Notes under the pieces: generated by a model | Told to the model about the DNA's origin: nothing | Seen by the model: the letters and a program-made list of their open reading frames with translations, nothing else | Databases searched by the model: none | Part shown: positions 21,862 through 27,603 of the stretch, piece by piece | How positions within the stretch are numbered: position 1 is the first letter of the stretch | How the letters are laid out: each line of letters opens with the position of its first letter | Position numbers and translations under genes: made by a program | Source of the DNA: a virus | Length of the DNA stretch: 38,822 nucleotides | Virus record (IMG/VR): IMGVR_UViG_3300023174_000012 | Span: 1 to 38,822 of that record | Direction: 5' to 3' (one strand)

Positions 21862-23115
21862 TTAGTTGCTCACATTCTGGTCGGCTAGCCGACCGCTAAT
21901 TACTAACTTATCGAGACGGGCTGATAGTTCTGGGTATAACACTTCATTCTGGAATACATACCACATGAAGTTATCTGCACTCAATGCACCTTGCAGTACA
22001 TCTTGCACAGTAAGATTGCGTGTGTACTCAACGCTGGCGTGCGCTAAGTCTAGATGGGCTTTGATTGTCTCACCATTGACAGTACCTCGGAAGATACGCA
22101 TCTCTAGTGTCTCGCGGTTGTTGGTATTAACCGCTGAGTATCGGTCGGAGTGGTGGTCGGGTTGTAACTTGTGCGCAAAGGAACGCTTAGAGATAATCTC
22201 ATAGCCCCCATCAAAGGTAAAGATGCGCTCACCTTCTGAGTTTCTAGCATACTCGCGTACATTGATGTCAGTGAACTTAGCCCATTGTTCAGATGAGCGA
22301 CCCGCTAGTGTCTCGTATAGTTCCTGATTAGAATACACAAGGTTGAGGAAGCGGTGCATGTGTGCGCCATTCTTAAACCCAGTGCGTGAGATGTGGATGT
22401 GTAAGCCACAGGTACGAGTATCCCATGACTTAACTCGGATACCTGATTGAGTGCGCAAGGCTTCCAGTACTGCAAAGAAGTCTCCAGCCTCATGCTTGAA
22501 GAAGTCATGTGACATTGGATGTGTCACTATCTCGAAACCATGATTGAGAGAGCCGTCATGTTTGAGATAGGCTAAGTCCATTGACTCCAGTTGGTGTGCG
22601 TACTCGGCAGACTCTCTGAGGTTGTCGCGTGCTTCTACCTCAATCTCTAGCCCAAAGAATAAACGCTCATCATTATTGGTCGAATGGAAGATAGCATCAG
22701 GGCGGTAACTGTAATCATGAATGATACGGATACCATCCTCGCTACCGCATCTATCACAGCCGTCAGCATTGTACTCGTCACAATCGTCACACCAGTAAGC
22801 ATTGTTATCACAGCAACCTGCACACCAATGCTCAGCCCTATCTGTGACATAGTACGAGGTATCAGAGTTGTACCCCTCGCATGACTCGCACCAATAGGCA
22901 CGCCTCTCGGTACACGACTCACACCATAAAGAGTCGTCGTCTACTGTGTGAAAGACATCATTGGATGTACCAACACTGTCGCAACGCTGGCAAATCTGGG
23001 CGCAATCATCACACACCAGACTATCGTAATCTGTCGTGATTAGGTTGTCTGCATCAGTTTCGTATTCACATACCGAACAACTGTGTAAAACAACTTCATC
23101 AACTTTATCTGTCAT
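21862..23115 (-). CDS. Amidoligase-like (COOH-NH2 ligase) with N-terminal Cys-rich domain, 417 aa
   Basis: The core (FGLEIEVE 154-161, KHDGSL 185-190, FEIVTHP 194-200, CGLHIHIS 236-243, then a segment ending LEMRIFRGT) matches the amidoligase family with a glutamine synthetase-like fold, which joins amino groups to carboxylates using ATP. Residues 13-123 carry about 17 cysteines as CxxC pairs, probably several zinc ribbons for target recognition. Families of this type occur next to glutamine amidotransferase genes, as here. The start at 23115 has GGGAAGG upstream. A palindromic repeat lies upstream and another within its 3' end. Confidence 0.85.
   Translation of the reverse strand: MTDKVDEVVLHSCSVCEYETDADNLITTDYDSLVCDDCAQICQRCDSVGTSNDVFHTVDDDSLWCESCTERRAYWCESCEGYNSDTSYYVTDRAEHWCAGCCDNNAYWCDDCDEYNADGCDRCGSEDGIRIIHDYSYRPDAIFHSTNNDERLFFGLEIEVEARDNLRESAEYAHQLESMDLAYLKHDGSLNHGFEIVTHPMSHDFFKHEAGDFFAVLEALRTQSGIRVKSWDTRTCGLHIHISRTGFKNGAHMHRFLNLVYSNQELYETLAGRSSEQWAKFTDINVREYARNSEGERIFTFDGGYEIISKRSFAHKLQPDHHSDRYSAVNTNNRETLEMRIFRGTVNGETIKAHLDLAHASVEYTRNLTVQDVLQGALSADNFMWYVFQNEVLYPELSARLDKLVISGRLADQNVSN
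21879..21894. repeat. 16-bp palindromic repeat, copy c
   Basis: GGTCGGCTAGCCGACC, a perfect palindrome. It is translated as GRLAD near the amidoligase C-terminus and lies 17 bases upstream of the amidotransferase ATG. Confidence 0.92.
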
Positions 23116-23130
23116 TTGCCTTACCTTCCC

Positions 23131-23146
23131 TGTCGGCTAGCCGACC
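23131..23146. repeat. 16-bp palindromic repeat, copy d
   Basis: TGTCGGCTAGCCGACC, with one end base changed. It is intergenic, 15 bases upstream of the amidoligase ATG, with the ribosome binding site in between. Confidence 0.9.
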
Positions 23147-23152
23147 ATTTAC

Positions 23153-23171
23153 TTATTGCGCTTTGCAATAA
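23153..23171 (-). terminator. Seven-pair hairpin upstream of the amidoligase gene
   Basis: TTATTGC/GCAATAA stem with a five-base loop between the 56-residue gene and the amidoligase gene. There is no T-run, so it may be an mRNA processing or partial termination site. It lies seven bases before palindrome copy d. Confidence 0.45.
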
Positions 23172-23178
23172 GAGTATT

Positions 23179-23349
23179 CTATGCCTTAACTACTTTGCTG
23201 TCAATTATGGCATTTGCTAAGGTATCTCTGGCACTCTCCACGACTTTGGCCAGCCCTGCATACCCTTGCTTCACCATGCGGTCATGCTCAGCCCTCAGTG
23301 CTTGTCGCACAAGGTTCACCTCAGCATCAGTAAAAGTTACAGTAATCAT
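23179..23349 (-). CDS. Small helical protein, 56 aa
   Basis: It starts at ATG 23349 with an ATGA overlap to the gene upstream. The sequence (FTDAEVNLVRQALRAEHDRM, GLAKVVESARDTLANAI) predicts two or three helices. I do not recognise a family. Coupling to its neighbour and the correct strand support it as real. Confidence 0.65.
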   Translation of the reverse strand: MITVTFTDAEVNLVRQALRAEHDRMVKQGYAGLAKVVESARDTLANAIIDSKVVKA

Positions 23350-23531
23350 CTCTGAAAACTCATAACTGTCTCGAACACCACATCATTGAGGTAGTCCACC
23401 ATTTGCTCCCATTCATCTATTGATAGGTCATGCCCGAGGATTTCTTGGACAAGTTGGTAATCGAGTTTGGACTCCCAGACAGTGTTTGTGTCGGAAATTC
23501 CTGAGACTAAATCATCTGCGCTTGGGTACAT
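23346..23531 (-). CDS. Hypothetical acidic protein, 61 aa
   Basis: The ATG at 23531 overlaps the upstream stop (TAATG) and has GTGAGG upstream; an in-frame GTG at 23537 is the alternative. The protein is acidic and helical (LVQEILGHDLSIDEWEQMVD). It is unrecognised and coupled to both neighbours. Confidence 0.65.
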   Translation of the reverse strand: MYPSADDLVSGISDTNTVWESKLDYQLVQEILGHDLSIDEWEQMVDYLNDVVFETVMSFQR

Positions 23532-23680
23532 TACCACACCTCACGAATTCGCTTGACGATACGCAGTGCTACGACAATGCCTAGCACAGTAAGCCATGCG
23601 CGGTGATACAAGTAAATGTCACCAAAGTAAGTTTCAAGGCTGATGCCCCACTTGCTTACTTCTAAGTTGAACAGTTCCAT
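23531..23680 (-). CDS. Small membrane protein, 49 aa
   Basis: ATG 23680 follows GAAAGG at good spacing. The longer in-frame reading back to 23812 runs through a palindrome and the tRNA-like element and is rejected. Residues about 28-42 (AWLTVLGIVVALRIV) form a single membrane helix followed by a basic end, so the C-terminus is probably cytoplasmic. Such small membrane proteins can serve in exclusion or envelope modification; the function here is unknown. Confidence 0.65.
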   Translation of the reverse strand: MELFNLEVSKWGISLETYFGDIYLYHRAWLTVLGIVVALRIVKRIREVW

Positions 23681-23700
23681 TTGATAACCTTTCAGTACAT

Positions 23701-23716
23701 GGTCGGCTAGCCGACC
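23701..23716. repeat. 16-bp palindromic repeat, copy e
   Basis: GGTCGGCTAGCCGACC, perfect palindrome, 20 bases upstream of the ATG at 23680. Confidence 0.92.
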
Positions 23717-23742
23717 AGTTAATAGCGATTTGCTACCAACGC

Positions 23743-23791
23743 GCTCACCGCAGGAATTGAACCTGCGCTCCACAATGTCACCAGAGTGAGC
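23743..23791 (-). other. tRNA-like element: T-arm plus acceptor-like stem
   Basis: On the minus strand a consensus T-arm (stem GCAGG/CCTGC, loop TTCAATT; 23750-23766) is followed by a GGTGAGC strand able to pair with GCTCACT at the 5' end. Only 18 bases lie between the 5' strand and the T-arm, too few for D and anticodon arms, so it is not a normal tRNA gene. It may be a tRNA remnant, the 3' part of a host tRNA retained as an attachment-site relic, or a tRNA-mimicking RNA in the operon leader. Confidence 0.45.
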
Positions 23792-23795
23792 CACC

Positions 23796-23826
23796 AGCCT
23801 TTGCCTGCCCAAATTCAGGCAAGGCT
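23796..23826. other. Eleven-pair hairpin next to the tRNA-like element
   Basis: A stem of 11 pairs with a single-base bulge and an eight-base loop, located just upstream (minus strand) of the tRNA-like element in a 179-base stretch without a gene (23681-23859). No T-run follows on either strand, so it is more like a structured RNA or processing site than a terminator. Confidence 0.5.
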
Positions 23827-23859
23827 ATCCGCTAAGGTCTTTAGTCTACTGCTTAAAGA

Positions 23860-23964
23860 TTATTGGGTCAAGCCTTGTTCACACTTCGGACACTTAACAA
23901 TTATCTCAGTGTAGTTATACTCTACCAATTCTCCTGTATAGTCGCGTTCGTAATAGGTTTTCAC
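23860..23964 (-). CDS. Very small CxxC protein, 34 aa
   Basis: GTG at 23964 with AAGGAG five bases upstream; it overlaps the preceding gene by GTGA. It encodes KTYYERDYTGELVEYNYTE followed by a single CPKC near the end, possibly half a zinc ribbon that binds zinc as a dimer. It is small, but the translation signals are good. Confidence 0.58.
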   Translation of the reverse strand: MKTYYERDYTGELVEYNYTEIIVKCPKCEQGLTQ

Positions 23965-24092
23965 ATTGACTCCTTGTTAGATGCCTCACGCATAGCGATT
24001 ACTCCGCGTTCATAGCGTTCACGCTCTGCCTTCTGCTCGTTCATGATGTTCACCTTCACTTGCATACTCTCTATAAACTCTTCAACTGTCAC
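23961..24092 (-). CDS. Small helical protein, 43 aa, first gene after the promoter
   Basis: GTG at 24092 with GAAAGGA upstream, 19 bases after palindrome copy f. It encodes a charged helix (KVNIMNEQKAERERYERG). It is the first gene downstream of the best leftward promoter (24175-24203). The function is unknown. Confidence 0.6.
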   Translation of the reverse strand: MTVEEFIESMQVKVNIMNEQKAERERYERGVIAMREASNKESM

Positions 24093-24111
24093 TGCCGTTC
24101 CTTTCTGTTGT

Positions 24112-24127
24112 GGTCGGCTGGCCGACC
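24112..24127. repeat. 16-bp palindromic repeat, copy f
   Basis: GGTCGGCTGGCCGACC, in the leader between the promoter at 24175-24203 and the GTG at 24092 (19 bases). Confidence 0.92.
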
Positions 24128-24174
24128 GCTTGGGTTAGTTATTAGCAAAGGTCGTACCCCTTGCCAATGACTTA

Positions 24175-24203
24175 AGTATAGGCCTTAAACATTATTTGTG
24201 CAA
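24175..24203 (-). promoter_or_regulatory. Leftward sigma70-like promoter
   Basis: TTGCAC, 17 bases, TATACT on the minus strand, close to consensus with ideal spacing. Transcription would begin near 24168 and enter the small-gene operon. Palindrome copies g and f lie just upstream of the -35 and downstream of the start respectively, so a protein binding both could repress by looping or block both ends. Confidence 0.7.
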
Positions 24204-24225
24204 CCCTTGTTATTCATCAGATAGT

Positions 24226-24241
24226 GGTCGGCTGGCCGACC
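24226..24241. repeat. 16-bp palindromic repeat, copy g
   Basis: GGTCGGCTGGCCGACC, 22 bases upstream of the -35 element of the leftward promoter. Confidence 0.92.
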
Positions 24242-24254
24242 ATGACTCATGCCG

Positions 24255-24359
24255 TTGTCGCAAGTCGGTATCTGTCGCCAATCGCTCGCAAAGTTTGTGT
24301 CGGATTTTTTCTTGTCGTAGGTCGGTGGCTGTCGTCGCTCGCTCGAAAGTTTGTGTTGG
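24255..24359. repeat. Two-copy imperfect tandem repeat of about 49 bp
   Basis: Copies at 24255-24303 and 24312-24359 share TTGTCG, GTCGGT, CTGTCG, TCGCTCG and AAAGTTTGTGT in the same order. They are in non-coding DNA between promoter and terminator. A binding array, small RNA or plasmid-type control locus is possible. Confidence 0.7.
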
Positions 24360-24392
24360 TTTGTGTCGGGACGACCAAATTTTTTGGGCATG

Positions 24393-24422
24393 AAAAAACC
24401 CCCGCCCCTTTCGGGGCGAGGG
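24393..24422 (-). terminator. Strong leftward intrinsic terminator
   Basis: Read on the minus strand: a ten-pair GC-rich stem with a GAAA tetraloop followed by six T residues. It ends the transcript of the 199-residue gene, whose stop codon is 17 bases upstream. Confidence 0.92.
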
Positions 24423-24424
24423 CT

Positions 24425-24440
24425 GGTCGGCTGGCCGACT
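24425..24440. repeat. 16-bp palindromic repeat, copy h
   Basis: GGTCGGCTGGCCGACT, one base changed at the end, where it overlaps the stop codon of the 199-residue gene. Confidence 0.88.
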
Positions 24441-25038
24441 ATGCTTCAATAAACATCTTGCTTTCGATTTCTGCTGTGATGCTGTTGAGCAGGTCAATCT
24501 CCGCATCACCTATTGCGCTTGGGTCAATTCCAACCACTAGCGCATAGACGGCTTGAAGTGACTCCAACAGGCTCGCGCTTTTCTTTTCTTTTGCTGGCTT
24601 TCCGCTGGCTTTTGCCTCTTTTGCCTTGCGTGTCTTTTCTGCTTGCGCGTCATTGACCAACTTTTCCATGTCAGAGAATGAGTGCTTTTCTGCCTCACCT
24701 TTTCCGAGTAGGTCATAGGCTTTTGCTGCAAGGGTTAAGGCCTTCTTAAGAGGTAGTGCGCGAAACTCCGCATTTTTCTTTTCTAGTGCCTTGAAAGTTG
24801 GGAGTGTGCGCACCTGTGATGAGGTGATGAGCGGTGACACCTGTGCAGTGTCATCGATGCTTTTCTTAATCGAGTTGATGCTGGCACTCTGAGCCTCGAT
24901 GATGTCGGCCAATGCTAAGACCGCTGTGCGGTTGGCCTTTTCATTGTTGGTTGTGCTTTTGCAGAATGTTCTCCAAGCGGTGTTCACTGCTGGGATAGTT
25001 GTGTTCACTTTTGCTTTTGGTGTTGTTGCTTTTGTCAT
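24439..25038 (-). CDS. Hypothetical helical protein, 199 aa, own transcription unit
   Basis: A mainly helical protein with a basic linker (residues about 135-153: EKTRKAKEAKASGKPAKEKK) between two helical parts. The N-terminal part starts with a Thr/Lys-rich arm. It begins at ATG 25038 behind AAAGGCTCC and ends in a dedicated terminator. It has its own promoter region and is flanked by palindrome copies h and i. It is a candidate for the protein that binds these repeats because it is transcribed alone and first from the divergent region, but no DNA-binding motif is recognised. Confidence 0.7.
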   Translation of the reverse strand: MTKATTPKAKVNTTIPAVNTAWRTFCKSTTNNEKANRTAVLALADIIEAQSASINSIKKSIDDTAQVSPLITSSQVRTLPTFKALEKKNAEFRALPLKKALTLAAKAYDLLGKGEAEKHSFSDMEKLVNDAQAEKTRKAKEAKASGKPAKEKKSASLLESLQAVYALVVGIDPSAIGDAEIDLLNSITAEIESKMFIEA

Positions 25039-25060
25039 TTTGGAGCCTTTCGATTTGGGT

Positions 25061-25110
25061 ATGGCGTTGTTGCCATGTCTTTATTGTAGTGCATAAATAC
25101 GATTTGCAAC
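25061..25110 (-). promoter_or_regulatory. Leftward promoter and leader hairpin of the 199-residue gene
   Basis: On the minus strand TACAAT (25083-25088) is a fair -10 with TTGCAA about 15-16 bases upstream. In the leader an ATGGC/GCCAT hairpin (25061-25076) precedes the ribosome binding site. The -35 spacing is short, so the start point is uncertain. Confidence 0.45.
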
Positions 25111-25174
25111 ACCATTTGGGAAAGTTTTTTTTGAGCGTGGCGGGCGGGCGCGTGAGCGTGAGCCTACGCGTGGC

Positions 25175-25190
25175 GGTCGGCTGGCCGACC
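25175..25190. repeat. 16-bp palindromic repeat, copy i
   Basis: GGTCGGCTGGCCGACC, upstream of the promoter of the 199-residue gene, in a short GC-rich patch; the rightmost copy. Confidence 0.92.
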
Positions 25191-25249
25191 ATGCCGAGAA
25201 GCTTTATGACATGGGAAAGTAGTTGAACATTCAACTATCTATCGCTCAC

Positions 25250-25395
25250 TCTTTGCGCTGCAATTTATTTATTTATTACGGGGGCAATTCATTTATGAAT
25301 GACCTCGGTGGATAGTTACTCATTCACAATTCATTCACGCATAACAATAAGCGCATAACAAGCGCATAAATGCGCATCTTTGACCCGAGGTTTAT
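25250..25395. other. Candidate replication origin with iterons
   Basis: An AT-rich TTTATTTATTTATTA tract (25264-25278) is followed by an ATTCAT-TT-ATGAAT inverted repeat (25287-25300), then four CGCATAA-like iterons at 25338, 25352, 25363 and (as TGCGCAT) 25371. The iterons are enclosed by ACCTCGG (25302) and CCGAGGT (25385). An AT-rich tract plus iterons at the point where transcription diverges is typical of phage and plasmid origins. No initiator gene is recognised. Confidence 0.5.
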
Positions 25396-25454
25396 TAAAA
25401 ACGCGTTTGTATGTATATATATACTCCCATAATAATTTTCTGTTATATTTAATC

Positions 25455-25628
25455 CCCCCCTCAGAGTACTAAAAGTACTCCTCGGACAGTGTGACCTACG
25501 TCACACGGCACGCATAAGAAGAGGGGGTCTGGGAAAATACTTTCCCAACCCACTCGGAAAAGACCCGTTTGAACGGGTCTTCTATAGTATATAGATAATA
25601 TATACGGAGTCGCTCCGTTTAAGACTCC
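25455..25628 (+). other. Hairpin array before the terminase gene
   Basis: Perfect stems in a row: GAGTACT/AGTACTC (25464-25480), GTGTGAC/GTCACAC (25489-25506), both enclosed by CCCCCTC/GAGGGGG (about 25456-25525); then GGGAAA/TTTCCC (25531-25546), AAGACCCG/CGGGTCTT (25560-25581) and ACGGAG/CTCCGT (25604-25618). The last competes with GGAGTC/GACTCC (25606-25628). This looks like a structured leader or attenuator for the structural transcript, or a packaging or origin element. Confidence 0.65.
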
Positions 25629-25730
25629 GCTCCTCCTATATATAATATAATTTTTGAATTTTTTATCAAAATGGGATAGTTATGCCGTTTCTAAGAGGCG
25701 TTAAATCGGCGTTATTGGACGGGATATATA

Positions 25731-27596
25731 ATGGGTCGCAAAGCAGGAAAACAGTCCTTTAGTAAGGACGAGGCACAGGCTAAAGTACTAGTCCTCCTAG
25801 AACAGGGTGCCACAATTACAGCCGCTATGGCCGCCGTGGACCGTCAGGATACCGCCTTCCGCCAGTGGTCTATGCAAGATGCTGACTTCAAGGAAAAGGC
25901 TGATAAAGCCCGCCTTGCAGGCAAGGGCATCAAACAAGATTTAGCAGAACTTAAGGATATGCCTTTCCATGAGTTCTCAGAGCAGTTCCTTGGGTCTAGG
26001 TTATTTAACCACCAACTGAACTGGATTGACTTAATTGAGGGTAAGACCCCTCGTTGGCTACCGCCTGGTATGACCTACGAGATGGGAGACCCTAACCGTG
26101 TGCTCATCAACGTACCACCAGAGCACGCTAAGTCAACTACTATCACAACTAACTACGTGACATATAAGATTGTGACCAACCCTAATACGCGAGTAATTAT
26201 CGTTTCTAAAACCCAGGGTATGGCTCGCAAGTTCCTAGGCGCTATTAAGACGCGCCTTTCCCACCCAGGCTACATGAAGTTACAGACCGCTTTCGGTCCT
26301 AACGGTGGGTACAAGGCGGACGCAACACAATGGTCCGCCGATATGATTTATCTAGGCACAGGACGTGACTCAGGTGAAAAGGACCCTACAGTCCAAGCAC
26401 TGGGCTTTGGTTCTCAGATTTACGGAGCACGTGCAGACTTAATTATCCTAGATGACGTGGTGATGGGTTCTAACGCTCATGAGTGGGAAAAACAAATTGA
26501 GTGGTTGCAAAAGGAAGTTATAACCCGTTTGGGACGACACGGTAAACTAATCATAGTTGGTACCCGTGTAGCCTCTGTTGACCTGTACAAGATGATACGA
26601 GATGGCTCACAATGGACAGGTGGCAAAACCCCCTTTACTTATTGTGCTATGCCTGCCGTATTGCAGTTTGACGAAAAACCTAAGAATTGGCAAACCCTCT
26701 GGCCAGAAACTGACCAGCAAGAAAACGATTTGGACGACGTACTTGAAAATGGATTATACCCGAAATGGGACGGACCCTCGCTCTTTAAGCGTCGCTCTGA
26801 GGTCGCTCCGTCAGTTTGGGCTATGGTCTACCAGCAGGAAGATGTCCAAGAAGACTCAATATTCTCTCCAACCTGTGTGGCTGGCTCAGTCAACGGAATG
26901 CGAAAAAGAGGACCTCTAAAACCAGGTGCCCCAGGACATCCCCAGCATGTTGAAGGTTACACCATCATTGGACTTGACCCTGCTATGGCAGGTGCTACAG
27001 GTGCAGTGGTGTGTACTTACAACAGAGCAGATGGGCGTATCTACGTTCTAGATGCTGTCAATATGACAGAGCCAACTCCTGCTAAGATTCAGAACCTCAT
27101 CGAGGACTGGGTTGAGAAGTACAGACCGCAAGAACTGCGTATTGAAATTAACGCACACCAGAAGGCTTACGCCTTGGATGATAACTTGCGTAACTTCCTT
27201 GCAGGGTACGGCACGCAACTGAACTCACACTTTACTGGCAAGAACAAGTGGGACACATCTTTCGGTGTGGCTTCTATGGCTACACTCTTTGGTAATACCC
27301 GCGATGGTCGTTTCCAGGATAACAACATTATTGAACTACCAAGTAACGAAGGCTCTGAAGGTCTGAAGACCTTGGTGCAGGAACTTATTACTTGGAAGCC
27401 AGACACTAAGAACCCAACTGACGTTGTTATGGCTTTATGGTTTGCAGTGATTCGTATCAGAGAAATGATGCAACGCTCAAGCCAAGCAACACAGTACGCA
27501 AATAATAGATGGGCGACACGCGCTCAGGTTGAACGCAGATATGCAATCAACTTAGATGACGCATTCGCTGACCAGTGGTCACAACAATACAGTTAG
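25731..27596 (+). CDS. terL: Terminase large subunit with fused N-terminal HTH, 621 aa
   Basis: The ATPase has a Walker A-like VPPEHAKST (residues 128-136) and Walker B LIILDD (237-242). The nuclease part begins at IIGLDPAMAG with D416 and continues with LRIEINAHQKAY. It packages DNA through the portal and cuts it. Residues 1-70 (a Lys-rich start, then TITAAMAAVDRQDTAFRQW) resemble the helix-turn-helix of small terminase subunits, and no separate small subunit is seen nearby, so this may be a fused form. The portal gene follows after seven bases. Confidence 0.9.
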   Translation: MGRKAGKQSFSKDEAQAKVLVLLEQGATITAAMAAVDRQDTAFRQWSMQDADFKEKADKARLAGKGIKQDLAELKDMPFHEFSEQFLGSRLFNHQLNWIDLIEGKTPRWLPPGMTYEMGDPNRVLINVPPEHAKSTTITTNYVTYKIVTNPNTRVIIVSKTQGMARKFLGAIKTRLSHPGYMKLQTAFGPNGGYKADATQWSADMIYLGTGRDSGEKDPTVQALGFGSQIYGARADLIILDDVVMGSNAHEWEKQIEWLQKEVITRLGRHGKLIIVGTRVASVDLYKMIRDGSQWTGGKTPFTYCAMPAVLQFDEKPKNWQTLWPETDQQENDLDDVLENGLYPKWDGPSLFKRRSEVAPSVWAMVYQQEDVQEDSIFSPTCVAGSVNGMRKRGPLKPGAPGHPQHVEGYTIIGLDPAMAGATGAVVCTYNRADGRIYVLDAVNMTEPTPAKIQNLIEDWVEKYRPQELRIEINAHQKAYALDDNLRNFLAGYGTQLNSHFTGKNKWDTSFGVASMATLFGNTRDGRFQDNNIIELPSNEGSEGLKTLVQELITWKPDTKNPTDVVMALWFAVIRIREMMQRSSQATQYANNRWATRAQVERRYAINLDDAFADQWSQQYS

Positions 27597-27603
27597 GATA
27601 ACA

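Larger units (their letters stand above)
24093..24438. other. Intergenic control region of the leftward operon
   Basis: 346 bases without a credible gene. From right to left they hold: palindrome copy h, a strong leftward terminator, an imperfect tandem repeat (24255-24359), palindrome copy g, a leftward promoter and palindrome copy f. The region separates the 199-residue gene from the main small-gene operon and looks like the main switch of this block. Confidence 0.75.
25039..25730. other. Divergent intergenic region
   Basis: About 690 bases without a credible gene, between the leftward 199-residue gene and the rightward terminase gene. It carries leftward promoter elements, palindrome copy i, an 18-bp inverted repeat (25220-25237, TAGTTGAA-CA-TTCAACTA), an origin-like segment (25250-25395) and a run of hairpins (25455-25628) leading to the terminase gene. 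Confidence 0.85.

Noticed and set aside
23743-23791. Complete tRNA gene
   Set aside because: The space between the 5' acceptor-like strand and the T-arm is only 18 bases, and no anticodon arm can be drawn.
23681-23812. Longer start for the 49-residue membrane protein
   Set aside because: The extension would translate the tRNA-like T-arm and palindrome copy e; ATG 23680 has a good ribosome binding site.
24185-24547. Open frames on both strands around the palindromes and tandem repeat
   Set aside because: They read through palindromes, promoter and terminator and have no translation signals; treated as non-coding.
19904-25190. CRISPR array from the nine repeats
   Set aside because: Spacing is irregular (hundreds of bases), the unit is 16 bp and palindromic, and several copies lie within genes.
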